Source: Gandjariella thermophila
GTDB taxonomy: Bacteria > Actinomycetota > Actinomycetes > Mycobacteriales > Pseudonocardiaceae
Length of the DNA stretch: 64,000 bases
Direction of reading: 5' to 3'
NCBI RefSeq assembly: GCF_005405885.1
Contig: NZ_BJFL01000001.1
Span: 310,001-374,000, forward strand
Below, in pieces: positions 43,752 to 53,186 of this stretch (position 1 is the stretch's first letter; each line of letters opens with the position of its first letter). The notes under the pieces were generated by a model. The model had not been told where the DNA came from. It did not search any database and saw nothing but the letters and a program-made list of their open reading frames with translations. Both the position numbers and the translations under genes were made by a program.

Positions 43752-45473
43752 CTACGCTCCCCCACTCGGCTCGGTCTGCCGCGCCCGCGCCAGGTCGTCC
43801 GGCATCCGCGGGTCGGGTGCGCCGCTCCGCGAGATGGCACCGACCACCGCGTGCTCGGGGAGCACCGGCTCGGTGTCACGGTTGGCCGAGCCCAGCAGTT
43901 CGGCGCCGTCCTCGGGAACGACCAGCGGCACCGCATGCTGCAGGATCACGGACACGGACCGCAGTTGCACGATCATCCGCTGCCGCAGTTCGTTGAGCGA
44001 CCGCACCTCGCGCGCGGCCCGGTCGACGAGGTCGTCGGCGTGCTCGGTGGCCTCGGCGACCAGCCGCTCGGCCCGCTCGGCGGCGACCCGCTCGCGTTCG
44101 GCGGCCGCCTCGTTCGCTTCCCGGACCAGGCGGTCGGCCTCCTCGGCGGCCGCCCGCTCGCGTTCCTCGGCCCGCTCGGTGGCCTCGGCGAGGCGCCGCT
44201 CCGCCTCCTCGGCCGCCTCGCGCACCCGCCGCTCCGCCTGCTCGCTCGACTCCCGAGTGACCCGCGCGGCGTGCTCGTCGGCGTCGTGGACCACACCTTC
44301 GGCGTGCTGGTCGGCCTCCCGGGTGACCCGCTCGGCGTACTGGTCGGCCTCGCGGGTGACCCGCTCGGCCTGCGCCACGGCAGCCCGTTCGCGTTCCTCG
44401 GCCCGCTCGGTGGCCTCGGCGAGGCGCCGCTCCGCCTCCTCGGCCGCCTCCCGGACCAGCCGTTCCGCCTCGTCGGTCGCCTCGCGGACCATGCGCTCCG
44501 CCTCCTGCGCCGCGGCGGCCTCGCGGCGTTCGGCGTAGTCGGTGGCCACCTGCTCGCGCTCCTCGGCGCGCCGGTTGGCCTCGCGGACCAGCCGTTCCGC
44601 CTCGTCGCTGGCCTCCCGGACCAGGCGTTCCGCCTCGTCGGTGGCCTGCAGGACCAGGTGCTCCGCCTGCTGCGCCGCGGCGGCCTCGCGGCGTTCCGCG
44701 TACTCCGTGGCCTCGCGGACCAGCCGCTCCGCTTCCTCGGTGCCTTCCCGCACCCGCTCCTCGGCCTGCTCGGCGGCCTCGGCGAGGCGCCGCTCCGCCT
44801 CCTCGGTCGCCTCGCGCACCCGCCGCTCGGCCTCGGCACGGCTGGCGTTGTCCCGCTCGGCCATTTCCCGCAGCGCCTCGGAACGGCGGGCGGCCATGGC
44901 GATCTCGAAGTCCTTCTGGATCTCCTGCCGGCGCCGCTCGGCCTCGGCGTCCAACCGGTGACGCTCGCGCTCGGCCTGCTTGGTCATCGCGTCGACCTCG
45001 GTGCGGGTGCGCTCCATGGCGGCGCGGTGCTCGTTGGTGGCCTCCTGGTGGCGCCGCTCCGCCTCGGCGATCAGCCGCTCGTACTGCGACCGCAGCCGCG
45101 CCGCGGCCTCCTCGGCGGTGGCCCAGCTGTACTCGGCCGCGGCCTGGGCACGCTCGGTGATCTCCGCGGCCTCGGCCTCGGCCAGTTCCAGCCGCCGGCG
45201 TAGCCGCTCGTCGAGTGTCTCCGCGGTGATGGGCTCGGTGCACAGGCGGTCGACCTTCGCCTTGAGCTGGTGGATCTCGGAGCGGGCCGCCTCCAGCTGC
45301 GCGCTGACATCGCGCACCTGGGAGACCGCCTCGTCCCGATCCGCGATCACCAGCCGCAGCTCGGACTCCACCCGGCCGAGGAACTCCTCGACCTGGCCAC
45401 GGTGAAACCCGCGCCAGACCGAGTCGAACCCGGCGCGCAGCGGAAGCAGGTCGCCGTCGTCACTGAAAGCCAT
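43752..45473 (-). CDS. large coiled-coil protein with DivIVA-like N-terminus
   Basis: A 573-aa protein. Residues 10-35 (RAGFDSVWRGFHRGQVEEFL) match the DivIVA membrane-binding start motif. Then follows an almost unbroken coiled coil of about 420 residues built from 7- and 11-residue units such as EEAERRLAEATERAEERERA and DEAERLVREA. This design is that of actinobacterial polar-growth or cytoskeletal proteins (DivIVA, Scy, FilP). The tail after residue 500 is not coiled. The ATG at 45473 is preceded by GGGGATG; ATG 45491 is in frame. Repeat purity suggests internal duplications. Confidence 0.8.
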   Translation of the reverse strand: MAFSDDGDLLPLRAGFDSVWRGFHRGQVEEFLGRVESELRLVIADRDEAVSQVRDVSAQLEAARSEIHQLKAKVDRLCTEPITAETLDERLRRRLELAEAEAAEITERAQAAAEYSWATAEEAAARLRSQYERLIAEAERRHQEATNEHRAAMERTRTEVDAMTKQAERERHRLDAEAERRRQEIQKDFEIAMAARRSEALREMAERDNASRAEAERRVREATEEAERRLAEAAEQAEERVREGTEEAERLVREATEYAERREAAAAQQAEHLVLQATDEAERLVREASDEAERLVREANRRAEEREQVATDYAERREAAAAQEAERMVREATDEAERLVREAAEEAERRLAEATERAEERERAAVAQAERVTREADQYAERVTREADQHAEGVVHDADEHAARVTRESSEQAERRVREAAEEAERRLAEATERAEERERAAAEEADRLVREANEAAAERERVAAERAERLVAEATEHADDLVDRAAREVRSLNELRQRMIVQLRSVSVILQHAVPLVVPEDGAELLGSANRDTEPVLPEHAVVGAISRSGAPDPRMPDDLARARQTEPSGGA

Positions 45474-46077
45474 CTCGCATCCCCGCCTCACACCCGAAAT
45501 GCGTAGCCAGATCTACGGAGCACTACCGGTTTCCGTTCTACACCAGCTAACGACGGACCGCTCCATGATGAAACGGTCATTTGGACGATCACTCTGCGCA
45601 GTCATAGCGCACGATTACCGCCCGTTCCTCACTCGTCGGCCACGAACGGATGAACTCCTGGTCACGACGCCCCGCCGGGACAGGACCGCGTCGCCCCAGG
45701 GTTGTATCCGCACCAATGACCGGGGGATGAGGTGTCACCCAACCGCCCGGTCCGTCCACTTTCCGGCCATTTTCCGACAAGAATGCAGTAACCCAGCGTG
45801 TTCAATTACCCGATCGGGTGATCGTTGGCGTGTCGCCGATCGACACGCCGGGCCCCGGCCGCCCACCCCCTACCACGGGGGTCCGGTGTGGACGGTCGTG
45901 GCGGCCCCGCGACCGAGAGCGGGTGGTCCGGCCGATGCGGTGGCCGAGTGGCCGGGGACACGGAAAGCGGCTCCGGCCGCTGGGCCGGCCGGCCACGGCT
46001 TCTAGGGTTGACCCGCCTTCCGCGCGGGCGCGGCGGGGAGGACAAGTACCCGAGGAAGCACTTCGAGGAGGGCCGCC
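45474..46077. other. intergenic region with reduced GC upstream of crtI
   Basis: About 600 bases without a credible gene; the first 330 bases are noticeably less GC-rich than the neighbourhood, as promoters often are here. A near-perfect 18-bp palindrome ATTACCCGATCGGGTGAT (45805-45822) could be an operator for the carotenoid genes. Confidence 0.5.
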
Positions 46078-47586
46078 GTGCGCACGGTGCCCGGTCCGAC
46101 CGACCATGTGGTCGTCGTGGGTGCGGGCCTCGCCGGCCTGTCCGCCACGCTGCACCTGCTCGGCGCCGGGCGGCGGGTGACCGTGCTGGAGCGCGCCGCC
46201 GAGCCGGGCGGCCGATGCGGGCGGCTGACGCTGGGCGGCTACCGGATCGACACCGGGCCGACCGTGCTGACCATGCCCGAGCTGGTCGAGGATGCCCTGG
46301 CCGCGGTCGGCGCCACCCTGGGCGAGCACCTCGACCTCGTCCCGCTGCACCCCGCGTACCGGGCCCGGTTCGCCGACGGCAGCACGCTAGACGTGCACAC
46401 CGACCCGGAGGCGATGGCGGCGGAGGTGCGCCGGCTGGCCGGGCCGCGCGAGGAGGACGGCTACCGCCGGCTGCGCGCCTGGCTCACCCGGCTGTACCGG
46501 GTGCAGGCGGACACCTTCATCGGCGCCAACTTCGACTCGCCGCTGGACCTGCTCACCCCGCGGCTGGCCCGGCTCGTCGCGCTCGGCGGCTTCGGCCGGC
46601 TGGACGCCGCGGTCGGCCGGTTCCTGCGGGATCCCCGGCTGCGCCGGGTGTTCACCTTCCAGTCCCTCTACGCCGGCCTCGCGCCGCACCGCGCACTGGC
46701 CGCGTACGCCGTGATCGCCTACATGGACACCGTGGCCGGGGTGTACTTCCCGCGCGGCGGCATGCACGCGCTGCCCCGGGCACTGGCCGCAGCGGCGACC
46801 GGCGCCGGCGCCGAGATCCGCTACGGCCGCACGGCGACGGCGCTGGAACGCCGCGGCGACCGGATCATCGCGGTGCGCACCGCGGACGGGGACCGGCTGC
46901 CCTGCGACGCGGTGGTGCTCACCCCGGACCTGCCGGCCGCGTACCGGCTGCTGGGCGGGCGGCCTCGGCGGCCGTTTCCGGTGCGCTGGTCGCCCTCCGC
47001 GGTGGTGCTGCACACCGGGAGCACCGGGTCCTGGCCGGACCTGGCCCACCACACCATCTCCTTCGGCACGGCGTGGCGGCGCACCTTCGCCGAGATCACC
47101 CGGCACGGGCGGTTGATGTCCGATCCTTCGCTGCTGGTCAGCACGCCCACACTGACCGAACCGGGGCTCGCCCCGGTGGGTAGGCAACTGCACTACGTGC
47201 TGGCCCCTGCGCCGAACCTGGCCACCGGCCCGATCGACTGGTCCCGGCTCGGCCCCGCCTACCGCGACGAGCTGGTACGCACGCTGGAACGCCGCAGCCT
47301 GCCCGGCCTCGGTGCCGCCATCGACGCCGAGTACCTGGTCACCCCGGCGGACTGGGCCGCGGCCGGGCACCCGGCCGGCACCCCGTTCTCCGCCGCGCAC
47401 ACCTTCGCGCAGACCGGGCCGTTCCGGCCGGCCAACCTGGTCGCCGGGACAAGCAACGCGGTGCTCGCCGGCTGCGGCACCACGCCCGGCGTGGGCATCC
47501 CACCGGTGCTGATCTCCGGCCGGCTGGCCGCCCAGCGGATCACCGGGCCGGTGGCCGCGCGAGCGAACGCCGGAGCGATCCGGTGA
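46078..47586 (+). CDS. crtI: phytoene desaturase CrtI
   Basis: A 502-aa FAD-dependent carotenoid desaturase that converts phytoene to neurosporene or lycopene at the membrane. N-terminal dinucleotide fold [20 protein letters not shown], then [21 protein letters not shown]-terminal FAD block [20 protein letters not shown] with family-typical [15 protein letters not shown] 46078 has GAGGAGGG upstream. The stop overlaps the crtB start as GTGA. Confidence 0.93.
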   Translation: MRTVPGPTDHVVVVGAGLAGLSATLHLLGAGRRVTVLERAAEPGGRCGRLTLGGYRIDTGPTVLTMPELVEDALAAVGATLGEHLDLVPLHPAYRARFADGSTLDVHTDPEAMAAEVRRLAGPREEDGYRRLRAWLTRLYRVQADTFIGANFDSPLDLLTPRLARLVALGGFGRLDAAVGRFLRDPRLRRVFTFQSLYAGLAPHRALAAYAVIAYMDTVAGVYFPRGGMHALPRALAAAATGAGAEIRYGRTATALERRGDRIIAVRTADGDRLPCDAVVLTPDLPAAYRLLGGRPRRPFPVRWSPSAVVLHTGSTGSWPDLAHHTISFGTAWRRTFAEITRHGRLMSDPSLLVSTPTLTEPGLAPVGRQLHYVLAPAPNLATGPIDWSRLGPAYRDELVRTLERRSLPGLGAAIDAEYLVTPADWAAAGHPAGTPFSAAHTFAQTGPFRPANLVAGTSNAVLAGCGTTPGVGIPPVLISGRLAAQRITGPVAARANAGAIR

Positions 47587-48527
47587 GCGCGGCCGAACTG
47601 GACGCCGCCGGCATCCGGGAGCCCTGGCTGCGCGCCGCCTACCGGCACTGCCGGCGGCTGCACGCCGCGTACGGGCGCACCTATTTCCTGGCCACCCGGC
47701 TGCTCACCCCGGCGCGGCGACCGGCGGTGCACGCACTGTACGGGTTCGCCCGGTGGGCGGACGAGATCGTGGACGCCGTGCAGCCCGGCGCCGACACCGC
47801 CGGCCGCGCCGCCGAGCTGGACCACCTGGACCGGCTGCTGCGGGCCGGCCTCGCCCGGGGCAGCAGCACGCACCCGGTGGTCGCCGCCGTGGTGGACACC
47901 GCCGCCCGGTACCGCATCCCGCACCGGCACTTCGCCGCGTTCCTGCGCTCGATGCGGATGGACCTGGACACCACGGCGTACCCGGACTATGCGGCGCTGT
48001 CCGAGTACGTGCACGGCTCCGCCGAGGTGATCGGGCTGCAGGTGCTGCCGGTGCTGGGCACGGTGGTGCCGAGAGAGCACGCGGAGCCGCACGCCGCCGC
48101 GCTGGGCGAGGCGTTCCAGCTCACCAACTTCGTCCGCGACGTCGGCGAGGACCTGGACCGCGGCCGGCTGTACCTGCCCGCCGACGAGCTGGCCGCGTTC
48201 GGCGTGGACCGGGACCTGCTGCTCTGGTGCCGCCGCACCGGGCGCACCGACGCCAGGGTGCGCAGGGCGCTGGCCCACCTGGTGGCCCGCACCCGTGCGG
48301 TGTACCGGCGCGCGCGGCCCGGGATCGGCATGCTCGACCCGGCGTCCCGGCCGTGCGTGGCCACCGCGTACACGCTCTACGGCGGCATCCTGGACGCCAT
48401 CGTGGCCGCGGACTACGACGTGCTCGGCCGCCGGGCCGTGGTGGCCCGGCGGCGCCGGCTCGCCGTGGCTGGCCCGGCGGTGGCCCGCACCGCGCTCACC
48501 CGGGCATGTCGGTTGCTGCGCCGGTGA
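47583..48527 (+). CDS. crtB: phytoene synthase CrtB
   Basis: A 314-aa enzyme joining two GGPP into phytoene. Aspartate motifs are [12 protein letters not shown] and [20 protein letters not shown]. Its partner crtI overlaps by four bases, which distinguishes it from the two hopanoid synthases. No cyclase or GGPP synthase gene is in the cluster; the polyprenyl synthase at 11635 or a distant gene must supply GGPP. Start GTG 47583. Confidence 0.93.
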   Translation: MSAAELDAAGIREPWLRAAYRHCRRLHAAYGRTYFLATRLLTPARRPAVHALYGFARWADEIVDAVQPGADTAGRAAELDHLDRLLRAGLARGSSTHPVVAAVVDTAARYRIPHRHFAAFLRSMRMDLDTTAYPDYAALSEYVHGSAEVIGLQVLPVLGTVVPREHAEPHAAALGEAFQLTNFVRDVGEDLDRGRLYLPADELAAFGVDRDLLLWCRRTGRTDARVRRALAHLVARTRAVYRRARPGIGMLDPASRPCVATAYTLYGGILDAIVAADYDVLGRRAVVARRRRLAVAGPAVARTALTRACRLLRR

Positions 48528-48550
48528 GGCATGGGGGGCATCATCGGCCC

Positions 48551-48961
48551 ATGGATCTGGACGCGGCGCGGGAGGTCATCCGCACCCAGCACCGAGCGGT
48601 GCTGGCCACCATGCGAGCCGACGGCACCCCGCAGATGTCCCCCGTGCTGGCCACGGTCGACGATGCCGGGGACATCCTGGTCAGCACCCGGGAGACCGCG
48701 TACAAGGTGCGCAACGTGCGGCGGGACCCCCGGGTGTGGCTGTGCGTGCTGCCGGACGGCTTCTTCGGCCGGTGGCTGCAGGTGGACGGCGAGGCGGAGA
48801 TCGTGCCGTTGCCCGAGGCGATGGACGGGCTGGTGGACTACTACCGGCGGATCTCCGGCGAGCACCGCGACTGGGCGGAGTACCGGGACGCGATGGAGAG
48901 CGAGCGGCGCGTACTGCTGCGGGTGCGGCCGCGCCGCGCCGGACCTGACCGCAGCGGATGA
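48551..48961 (+). CDS. PPOX-class F420/FMN split-barrel oxidoreductase
   Basis: A 136-aa protein. The start AAREVIRTQHRAVLATMRAD and GTPQMSPVLATVDDAGDILV are typical of the F420-dependent PPOX class of actinobacteria, with KVRNVRRDPRVWLCV as the cofactor-binding strand. Substrate unknown. ATG 48551 is the family-like start; the G-run upstream is a distant ribosome site. It lies 23 bases after crtB and may be cotranscribed. Confidence 0.85.
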   Translation: MDLDAAREVIRTQHRAVLATMRADGTPQMSPVLATVDDAGDILVSTRETAYKVRNVRRDPRVWLCVLPDGFFGRWLQVDGEAEIVPLPEAMDGLVDYYRRISGEHRDWAEYRDAMESERRVLLRVRPRRAGPDRSG

Positions 48962-49301
48962 CCGCCGACCAGCGCGTTCCTCCCGCCGCGGCGGGATGGC
49001 CGACCCCCCTCCGGCACGGTCGTCCGGGCGCGTAGGATCGCGCCCGGCTCGCTCGGCGCGGCACCCCACCACCAACCGCGGGCGTCGACCGAGCGCACCC
49101 CGACAATCGAGTTACCCTCGACGACCAAATCGGTAGTGGCGGCATTCCTCATCTACTCAGGGTGGCGATGCATTCGCCATTCCGGTGTGCCGACACCATC
49201 GAGCGGGTGACCACACGCTAGATTGACACGACCCCGGATAGCGTATTGTGACGAGCGTTACCAATCCCTGCCGGCCCGACGCGAAAGGGATCTCCAGGCG
49301 C
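48962..49301. other. intergenic region
   Basis: 340 bases in which I see no gene, hairpin or clear promoter. Confidence 0.4.
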
Positions 49302-49970
49302 ATGGCCCAGCCGTTGATGGTCCACCTTCCGGCACCCCGCGTGCTGATCCGCCAGGCCGGCAAGCACCTGCTCGAGGCGACCCTCGTCCCGCTGGTGCTG
49401 TTCTACGCGGTGCTGACCACGGCCGGGCTGGACGGCGCGCTGTTCGCCGCGCTGGGCTGGTCGTTCGCCGCACTGGGATTCCGCGTCGTGCTGCGCAAGC
49501 CGGTGCCCGCGGTGCTGCTGCTGACCACGCTGCTGCTGGTCGCACGCACCCTGGTCAGTCTCTACACCGGTAGCGTCTTCCTCTACTTCCTGCAGCCGAC
49601 GCTGCAGAATTTTCTGATCGCCTTCGTGTTGCTGGCCACCGCCGCGTTCGAGCGGCCGTTCATCGCCAAGCTGGCCGACGACTTCTGCGCATTTCCGACA
49701 TCGTTCAGCGGGCATCCGCACGTGCAGCGGTTCTTCCGCCGCGTGTCGCTGCTGTGGGCGCTGGTGTTCACCACGAACGGCGCCGCCACGCTGTGGATGC
49801 TGGCCCGGGAAACGCTGGGGAACTTCCTGGTGGTCAGCACGGCAGGCTCGTGGACGGTGGTGGCCGTCGCGGCGTTCGGCTCGCTGTGGTGGTTCCGGCG
49901 CGCGCTGCGCGACCACAACATCCACCTGCGTCTCGGTCCGCCGCCCGCGATCGCCACGGCCGGAACCTGA
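49302..49970 (+). CDS. six-helix membrane protein, VC0807-like
   Basis: A 222-aa integral membrane protein with about six hydrophobic segments (LVPLVLFYAVLTTAGLDGA, AVLLLTTLLLVARTLVSL and others) and a conserved-looking ERPFI at the end of the fourth. The pattern resembles the VC0807/intracellular-septation-like family, whose role is unknown. ATG 49302 is preceded by AAAGGGA at a long spacing; GTG 49248 is an unsupported extension. The MarR-type gene follows. Confidence 0.6.
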   Translation: MAQPLMVHLPAPRVLIRQAGKHLLEATLVPLVLFYAVLTTAGLDGALFAALGWSFAALGFRVVLRKPVPAVLLLTTLLLVARTLVSLYTGSVFLYFLQPTLQNFLIAFVLLATAAFERPFIAKLADDFCAFPTSFSGHPHVQRFFRRVSLLWALVFTTNGAATLWMLARETLGNFLVVSTAGSWTVVAVAAFGSLWWFRRALRDHNIHLRLGPPPAIATAGT

Positions 49971-50078
49971 AACGGCGAGGCGGGCCATGAACGCTTCGCG
50001 GTCTCCCGTCGCGTACGCCTCCGGCGGCCGAGCGGACCAACGACCAGACGACCACCTGCGCCCGCACGAAGTGCTCGA

Positions 50079-50100
50079 AACGGCGTAGGTTAACGCCGTT
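50079..50100. promoter_or_regulatory. 8-bp inverted repeat, candidate MarR operator
   Basis: AACGGCGT (50079-50086) / ACGCCGTT (50093-50100), loop AGGTTA, 41 bases upstream of the MarR-family start; typical size for a MarR dimer site. Confidence 0.45.
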
Positions 50101-50141
50101 CGGCCCTGCGGCGGCGGAGAAGGGCCGACGGGAGGTGGACC

Positions 50142-50576
50142 TTGAGCACCATGCGGATCCACAACGCCGTGGGTCATCTCATCCGGCGCGCGATGCAGGC
50201 GCATACCGCCGTATGGACCGAGGAGGTCGGCACCGAGCTAACCTCGTTGCAGTTCAGCGTGCTCAACGAGGTACGCGCGCAGCCCGGCATCGATCAGCGC
50301 ACGCTCGGCGAGCGCATCGCGCTGGACAAGTCGACCACCGCGGACCTGGTGGCCCGGCTGGTTCGCCGCGGGCTGCTGGAACGCACCCGCGACGAGTTCG
50401 ACGCGCGGCGCAACGTGTTGCGGCTGACCGACGCCGGGGTGCAGGCGCATGCGGCGACCCTGCCGTTCGCGCAGCGCACCCAGCGCCGGCTGCTTGCCGC
50501 GCTGTCCGCCGAGGAACGCGCGATGTTCAAGCGGCTGCTCGCGGTGGTCATCGAGGCATCCCCGGACGGCACCTGA
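50142..50576 (+). CDS. MarR-family transcriptional regulator
   Basis: A 144-aa winged-helix regulator. The recognition region is QRTLGERIALDKSTTADLVA and the wing LVRRGLLERTRDEFDARRN is typical of MarR. TTG 50142 is 6 bases after GGGAGGT; the in-frame ATG at 50151 is too far from that site. A perfect inverted repeat lies upstream, suggesting autoregulation. It sits between the membrane protein and the BTAD regulator of the peptide cassettes. Confidence 0.88.
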   Translation: MSTMRIHNAVGHLIRRAMQAHTAVWTEEVGTELTSLQFSVLNEVRAQPGIDQRTLGERIALDKSTTADLVARLVRRGLLERTRDEFDARRNVLRLTDAGVQAHAATLPFAQRTQRRLLAALSAEERAMFKRLLAVVIEASPDGT

Positions 50577-50662
50577 CAGTCCATTCCGGACCGGACGTGC
50601 CGCGCCGCCTCCGAGCCGCGGCGACACGACCGCGGTCTGGAACCCGCACGGGCGGCGCATGG

Positions 50663-51436
50663 TCAGCGCAGCAGATGCTCGAATGGTGCGATCAGGCCCT
50701 GCATCTGTGCTGACGGCTCGATACCGAGCTCCTCGGACATCAGTTGCCGGCACCGTTCGAAGGCGCGGAGCGCCTCGCTGACGTTGCCCTCGGCGAGATG
50801 CACCTCGACCACGGTGCGGTGCGCGCTCTCCCGGAGCGGGTCGGCCGCGACCGCGGCCAGCGCCGCCTCGACCGCCTCGGCGTGCTGCCCCTGGCTGGCC
50901 ATGTGGCCGGCGAGCTTCTCCAGCGAGTGCAACCGCATCTGCCGCAGCCGCTCCCGCTCGAACAGCACCCAGTCGTCGTACCAGCCGGGCAGCAGGTCGC
51001 CGGTGTGCGCCAGCTCGCTGATGTCGTGCGACCAGTGCAGGTGGCCGTTCTCGCTGCCGTCCGCCTTGAGCAGGTCCTCCATGATCGAGACCATGTGGTG
51101 CACGTCGACGGTGACGCCCTCGCGCAGTGCCAGCTGGCCGCGGGTGTCGTCGAGCAGCAGCGAGGCGTCGTCGCCCCACCGCCAGAGCAGCGAGCGCAGG
51201 GATCCCAGCGCGTGGCTGTCCGACGTCTCCGGCCACAGCGTGCTGGCCACCAGGCGGCGCAACTGCCGGCCGCGCAGGGCCAGCAGCGCGAGCAGCCGCT
51301 GGCAGCCGGGCGGCACCTCGATGCTGCGCCCGTTTTGGCGCAGGTCCCATCGGCCCAGCAACACCAGGTGCGTTCCGTCGGAATTGACCTTCGAGCGATC
51401 CGGTTCTGCTTTCCGTCGGCTCGACGTCGCCTCCAT
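50663..51436 (-). CDS. BTAD (SARP-like) transcriptional regulator
   Basis: A 257-aa regulator of the SARP type: an OmpR-like winged helix (residues about 20-105; HLVLLGRWDLRQNGRSIEVP, then RQLRRLVASTLWPET) and a bacterial transcriptional activator domain (110-255; ending LRAFERCRQLMSEELGIEPS). SARPs bind direct repeats with 11-bp period near -35. Exactly such repeats (GTGACG) precede four peptide genes to its right, so it is the best candidate activator of the peptide-M50 cassettes. The ATG at 51436 has GAAGGGGA upstream. Confidence 0.88.
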   Translation of the reverse strand: MEATSSRRKAEPDRSKVNSDGTHLVLLGRWDLRQNGRSIEVPPGCQRLLALLALRGRQLRRLVASTLWPETSDSHALGSLRSLLWRWGDDASLLLDDTRGQLALREGVTVDVHHMVSIMEDLLKADGSENGHLHWSHDISELAHTGDLLPGWYDDWVLFERERLRQMRLHSLEKLAGHMASQGQHAEAVEAALAAVAADPLRESAHRTVVEVHLAEGNVSEALRAFERCRQLMSEELGIEPSAQMQGLIAPFEHLLR

Positions 51437-52063
51437 GCCGGTCCCCTTCCCCCCGGGGCGTCAGCGGGCATTTCCCCCTCGTTGGCTTCGCCGCCTGTGC
51501 CCACGTAGGCAGCATAAGCGGAGCTGGCAAACACGCAGATGAAACACCGCATTGAGTGAAGATCACATCAATGGGCGGCGCTGTCTTCCGCGCGCATTGA
51601 CGCTCGGTGAAAAATCCGCGGCGTATCGTCACCGCGCTGATCACCTTATCGGTCGGGCCGGCAACACTCGTGGCCGGTGCTCCACGCGCGCTGACGGCCA
51701 TTGTGATCATTGCGGCTCAGTGCCTGGGTGAGCCGCGGTCGCGGGGCGAGATCGTATTCCGCGCTTCTGGGACGGAGCGGAAACGGCGTGGCGATGCGCC
51801 ACACCTCGCCGATCATCGGGTAAAGCATCCGGCCGGGTGGCCACCGGACCGGCGAATCGCGTCGTCGACCGCGATCGATCCGTGAAAAGCCTTCCGACCT
51901 GCCGTGTTCCGCTCGCGACGCACCCGAGCGGTGACGCTGTGGCCAGCCGAAAGAGGGAGGGAACGTGCGCGGGTCGTGACGTGCTGGTGACGCGACCACT
52001 GCTGTATTTCCGCAGGTCCGGATCACCGGACAGATACGAAGAACGGAACAACGGGAGGTTCCC
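51437..52063. other. regulatory region between the BTAD gene and the first peptide gene
   Basis: About 630 bases. CATTGA/TCAATG elements (51550-51555, 51568-51573, 51595-51600) lie upstream of the BTAD gene. From 51835 onward the sequence is a copy of 54589-54816, the leader of the second cassette. It includes a CGACCTGC motif ending at 51902 and the promoter listed separately. Confidence 0.5.
51976..52008 (+). promoter_or_regulatory. SARP-type promoter of peptide A
   Basis: GTGACG at 51976-51981 and 51987-51992 (11-bp period), then 10 bases and TGTATT (52003-52008) as -10. The same layout with the same gap is found at 52559, 54728 and, in weaker form, 59214. Confidence 0.6.
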
Positions 52064-52288
52064 ATGGATCGCACCTTCGCCGTGCTGGAGGCGCAGGAGA
52101 TCGAGCTGCTGCCGCGCCGGGTGGCGCTGGCCACGATCAGCGGCACCGGCAGCAACAACTCCGTCAGCCAGACGTTCGCTCCGGCCCTGAGCCCGGCGCA
52201 GACGATCACCCTGGGTGGTTCCGACACCGGCGCGGGCGCCGAGCACGTCACCGCCGTCCAGCTGCAGACCCTGACCATCCACGGCTGA
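52064..52288 (+). CDS. leader-bearing small peptide A (74 aa)
   Basis: A 74-aa peptide with the conserved start MDRTFAVLEAQEIELLP followed by RRVALATISGTGS. The rest is Ser/Thr/Gly/Asn-rich and ends in AEHVTAVQLQTLTIHG; no Cys, no signal peptide. A near-identical paralogue is at 54817. The shared N-terminal block with peptides B, C and E suggests a recognition leader. ATG 52064 has CGGGAGGTTCCC upstream, the same ribosome site as in the other peptide genes. Expression is probably from the SARP-type promoter at 51976. Function unknown. Confidence 0.75.
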   Translation: MDRTFAVLEAQEIELLPRRVALATISGTGSNNSVSQTFAPALSPAQTITLGGSDTGAGAEHVTAVQLQTLTIHG

Positions 52289-52299
52289 CCCGGCGTGAT

Positions 52300-52336
52300 G
52301 TGGCCGCTCGCGGGCCGATCGCCCGCGGGCGGCCAC
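52300..52336 (+). terminator. 16-bp hairpin after peptide A
   Basis: GTGGCCGCTCGCGGGC (52300-52315) / GCCCGCGGGCGGCCAC (52321-52336), one G-T wobble, loop CGATC. It starts 12 bases after the stop codon. Confidence 0.7.
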
Positions 52337-52340
52337 CGCC

Positions 52341-52376
52341 CCCTCCGCACGACCGTTCCCCTCCGCACGACCGTTC
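52341..52376. repeat. tandem 18-bp direct repeat
   Basis: CCCTCCGCACGACCGTTC occurs twice head to tail (52341-52358 and 52359-52376), just after the terminator. No function is evident. Confidence 0.8.
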
Positions 52377-52558
52377 CCCAACCGCACCGCCCGTCCTCCG
52401 GCGATGCCTCCGGCAACGCGCCGATACCGGGAGATCCGGTACATTCTTCTCTGGCGCCTTCGCCCGAAATAGCCCGCGACCTGCACACTTCCGCGCATAA
52501 GTCACTCGACCGGGCGTAGCTGCAATCACTCGAATGGCGCACGTCACCTCTCTATCGT

Positions 52559-52591
52559 GTGACGAGCCAGTGACGAACCTGTTGGTCGTAT
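52559..52591 (+). promoter_or_regulatory. SARP-type promoter of peptide B
   Basis: GTGACG at 52559-52564 and 52570-52575 (11-bp period), 10-base gap, then TCGTAT (52586-52591). A CGCGACCTGC motif lies at 52475-52484, the same distance upstream as in the peptide A leaders. The remainder of 52377-52558 shows no gene. Confidence 0.6.
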
Positions 52592-52648
52592 GTCCGCCGT
52601 CCGGGTCAAGAGATCCGGAAGAAGGAACGAGACATACGGAGGTTCCCT

Positions 52649-52837
52649 ATGGAGCTCACATTCGCGGACCTGGAGGTCCAGAACGTTGAGCTGCTGCCGA
52701 ACCGTGAGGCTCTCGGCGGCTGGGGCGGCTGGGGCGGATTCAGGTTCACCGACATCGACACCGTGGTCGCGTCGAACCGGGCGACCGCCCTGTTCGGTTC
52801 GGTGGCCACCGCCGTCCAGATCATCACCGTCCGCTAA
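52649..52837 (+). CDS. leader-bearing small peptide B (62 aa)
   Basis: A 62-aa peptide: leader MELTFADLEVQNVELLPNRE then ALGGWGGWGGFRFTD and a hydrophobic tail ending SVATAVQIITVR. The glycine/tryptophan stretch after the leader is reminiscent of bacteriocin cores released near a glycine pair, but no double-glycine peptidase is present; the M50 protein at 53187 is the candidate protease. ATG 52649 has CGGAGGTTCCCT upstream. A 17-bp hairpin follows. Confidence 0.75.
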   Translation: MELTFADLEVQNVELLPNREALGGWGGWGGFRFTDIDTVVASNRATALFGSVATAVQIITVR

Positions 52838-52860
52838 CAAAAGCCATCACGGCAGTGCCC

Positions 52861-52902
52861 GTGGTCATCCGTGGGCGGCGGCCGTCGCCCACGGATGACC
52901 AC
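52861..52902 (+). terminator. 17-bp hairpin after peptide B
   Basis: Perfect GTGGTCATCCGTGGGCG (52861-52877) / CGCCCACGGATGACCAC (52886-52902), loop of 8 bases, 24 bases after the stop codon and 32 bases before peptide C. Confidence 0.75.
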
Positions 52903-52933
52903 CACCCAATGACATGGAAAGGATCCCGAAGTC

Positions 52934-53104
52934 ATGGTCGAAGACATGACGGTGCTCGAGCGGGAGCACGTGGAGTTTCTGCCGTCCCGCGAGGCGCTCG
53001 GCGGGCTGGTCAACGTCAACATTGTGGTGCCGGTCAACCTCGCCATCGCGGTGCTCGGTTCCGCCGCGCTGGCCTGCCAGAACGCCGTGGGAATCATTCG
53101 CTGA
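52934..53104 (+). CDS. leader-bearing small peptide C (56 aa)
   Basis: A 56-aa peptide. The leader MTVLEREHVEFLPSREALGG is followed by a strongly hydrophobic core (LVNVNIVVPVNLAIAVLG then SAALACQNAVGIIR) long enough to span a membrane. One Cys at residue 48. It is the last peptide before the first M50 gene, separated from it only by a hairpin. ATG 52934 has AAAGGA upstream. No promoter of its own is seen, so read-through of the preceding hairpin must supply it. Confidence 0.72.
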   Translation: MVEDMTVLEREHVEFLPSREALGGLVNVNIVVPVNLAIAVLGSAALACQNAVGIIR

Positions 53105-53109
53105 AAAGC

Positions 53110-53150
53110 GGAGTCTCGTGGGGACGGCCGTTTCGTCCCCACGAGACTCC
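53110..53150 (+). terminator. 17-bp hairpin between peptide C and M50 gene 1
   Basis: Perfect GGAGTCTCGTGGGGACG (53110-53126) / CGTCCCCACGAGACTCC (53134-53150), loop of 7 bases. Its core GTCTCGTGGGGA recurs in the hairpin at 55266. It probably acts as an attenuator lowering protease expression relative to peptides. Confidence 0.75.
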
Positions 53151-53186
53151 CTGCTGTTCCGGCCGTCATCGAACGAGGAGATCGCC

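Noticed and set aside
43990..44880. Tandem DNA repeats that might be a satellite or CRISPR-like array
   Set aside because: They are codon repeats of the coiled-coil protein, with no constant repeat and unique spacer structure. I saw no CRISPR array elsewhere.
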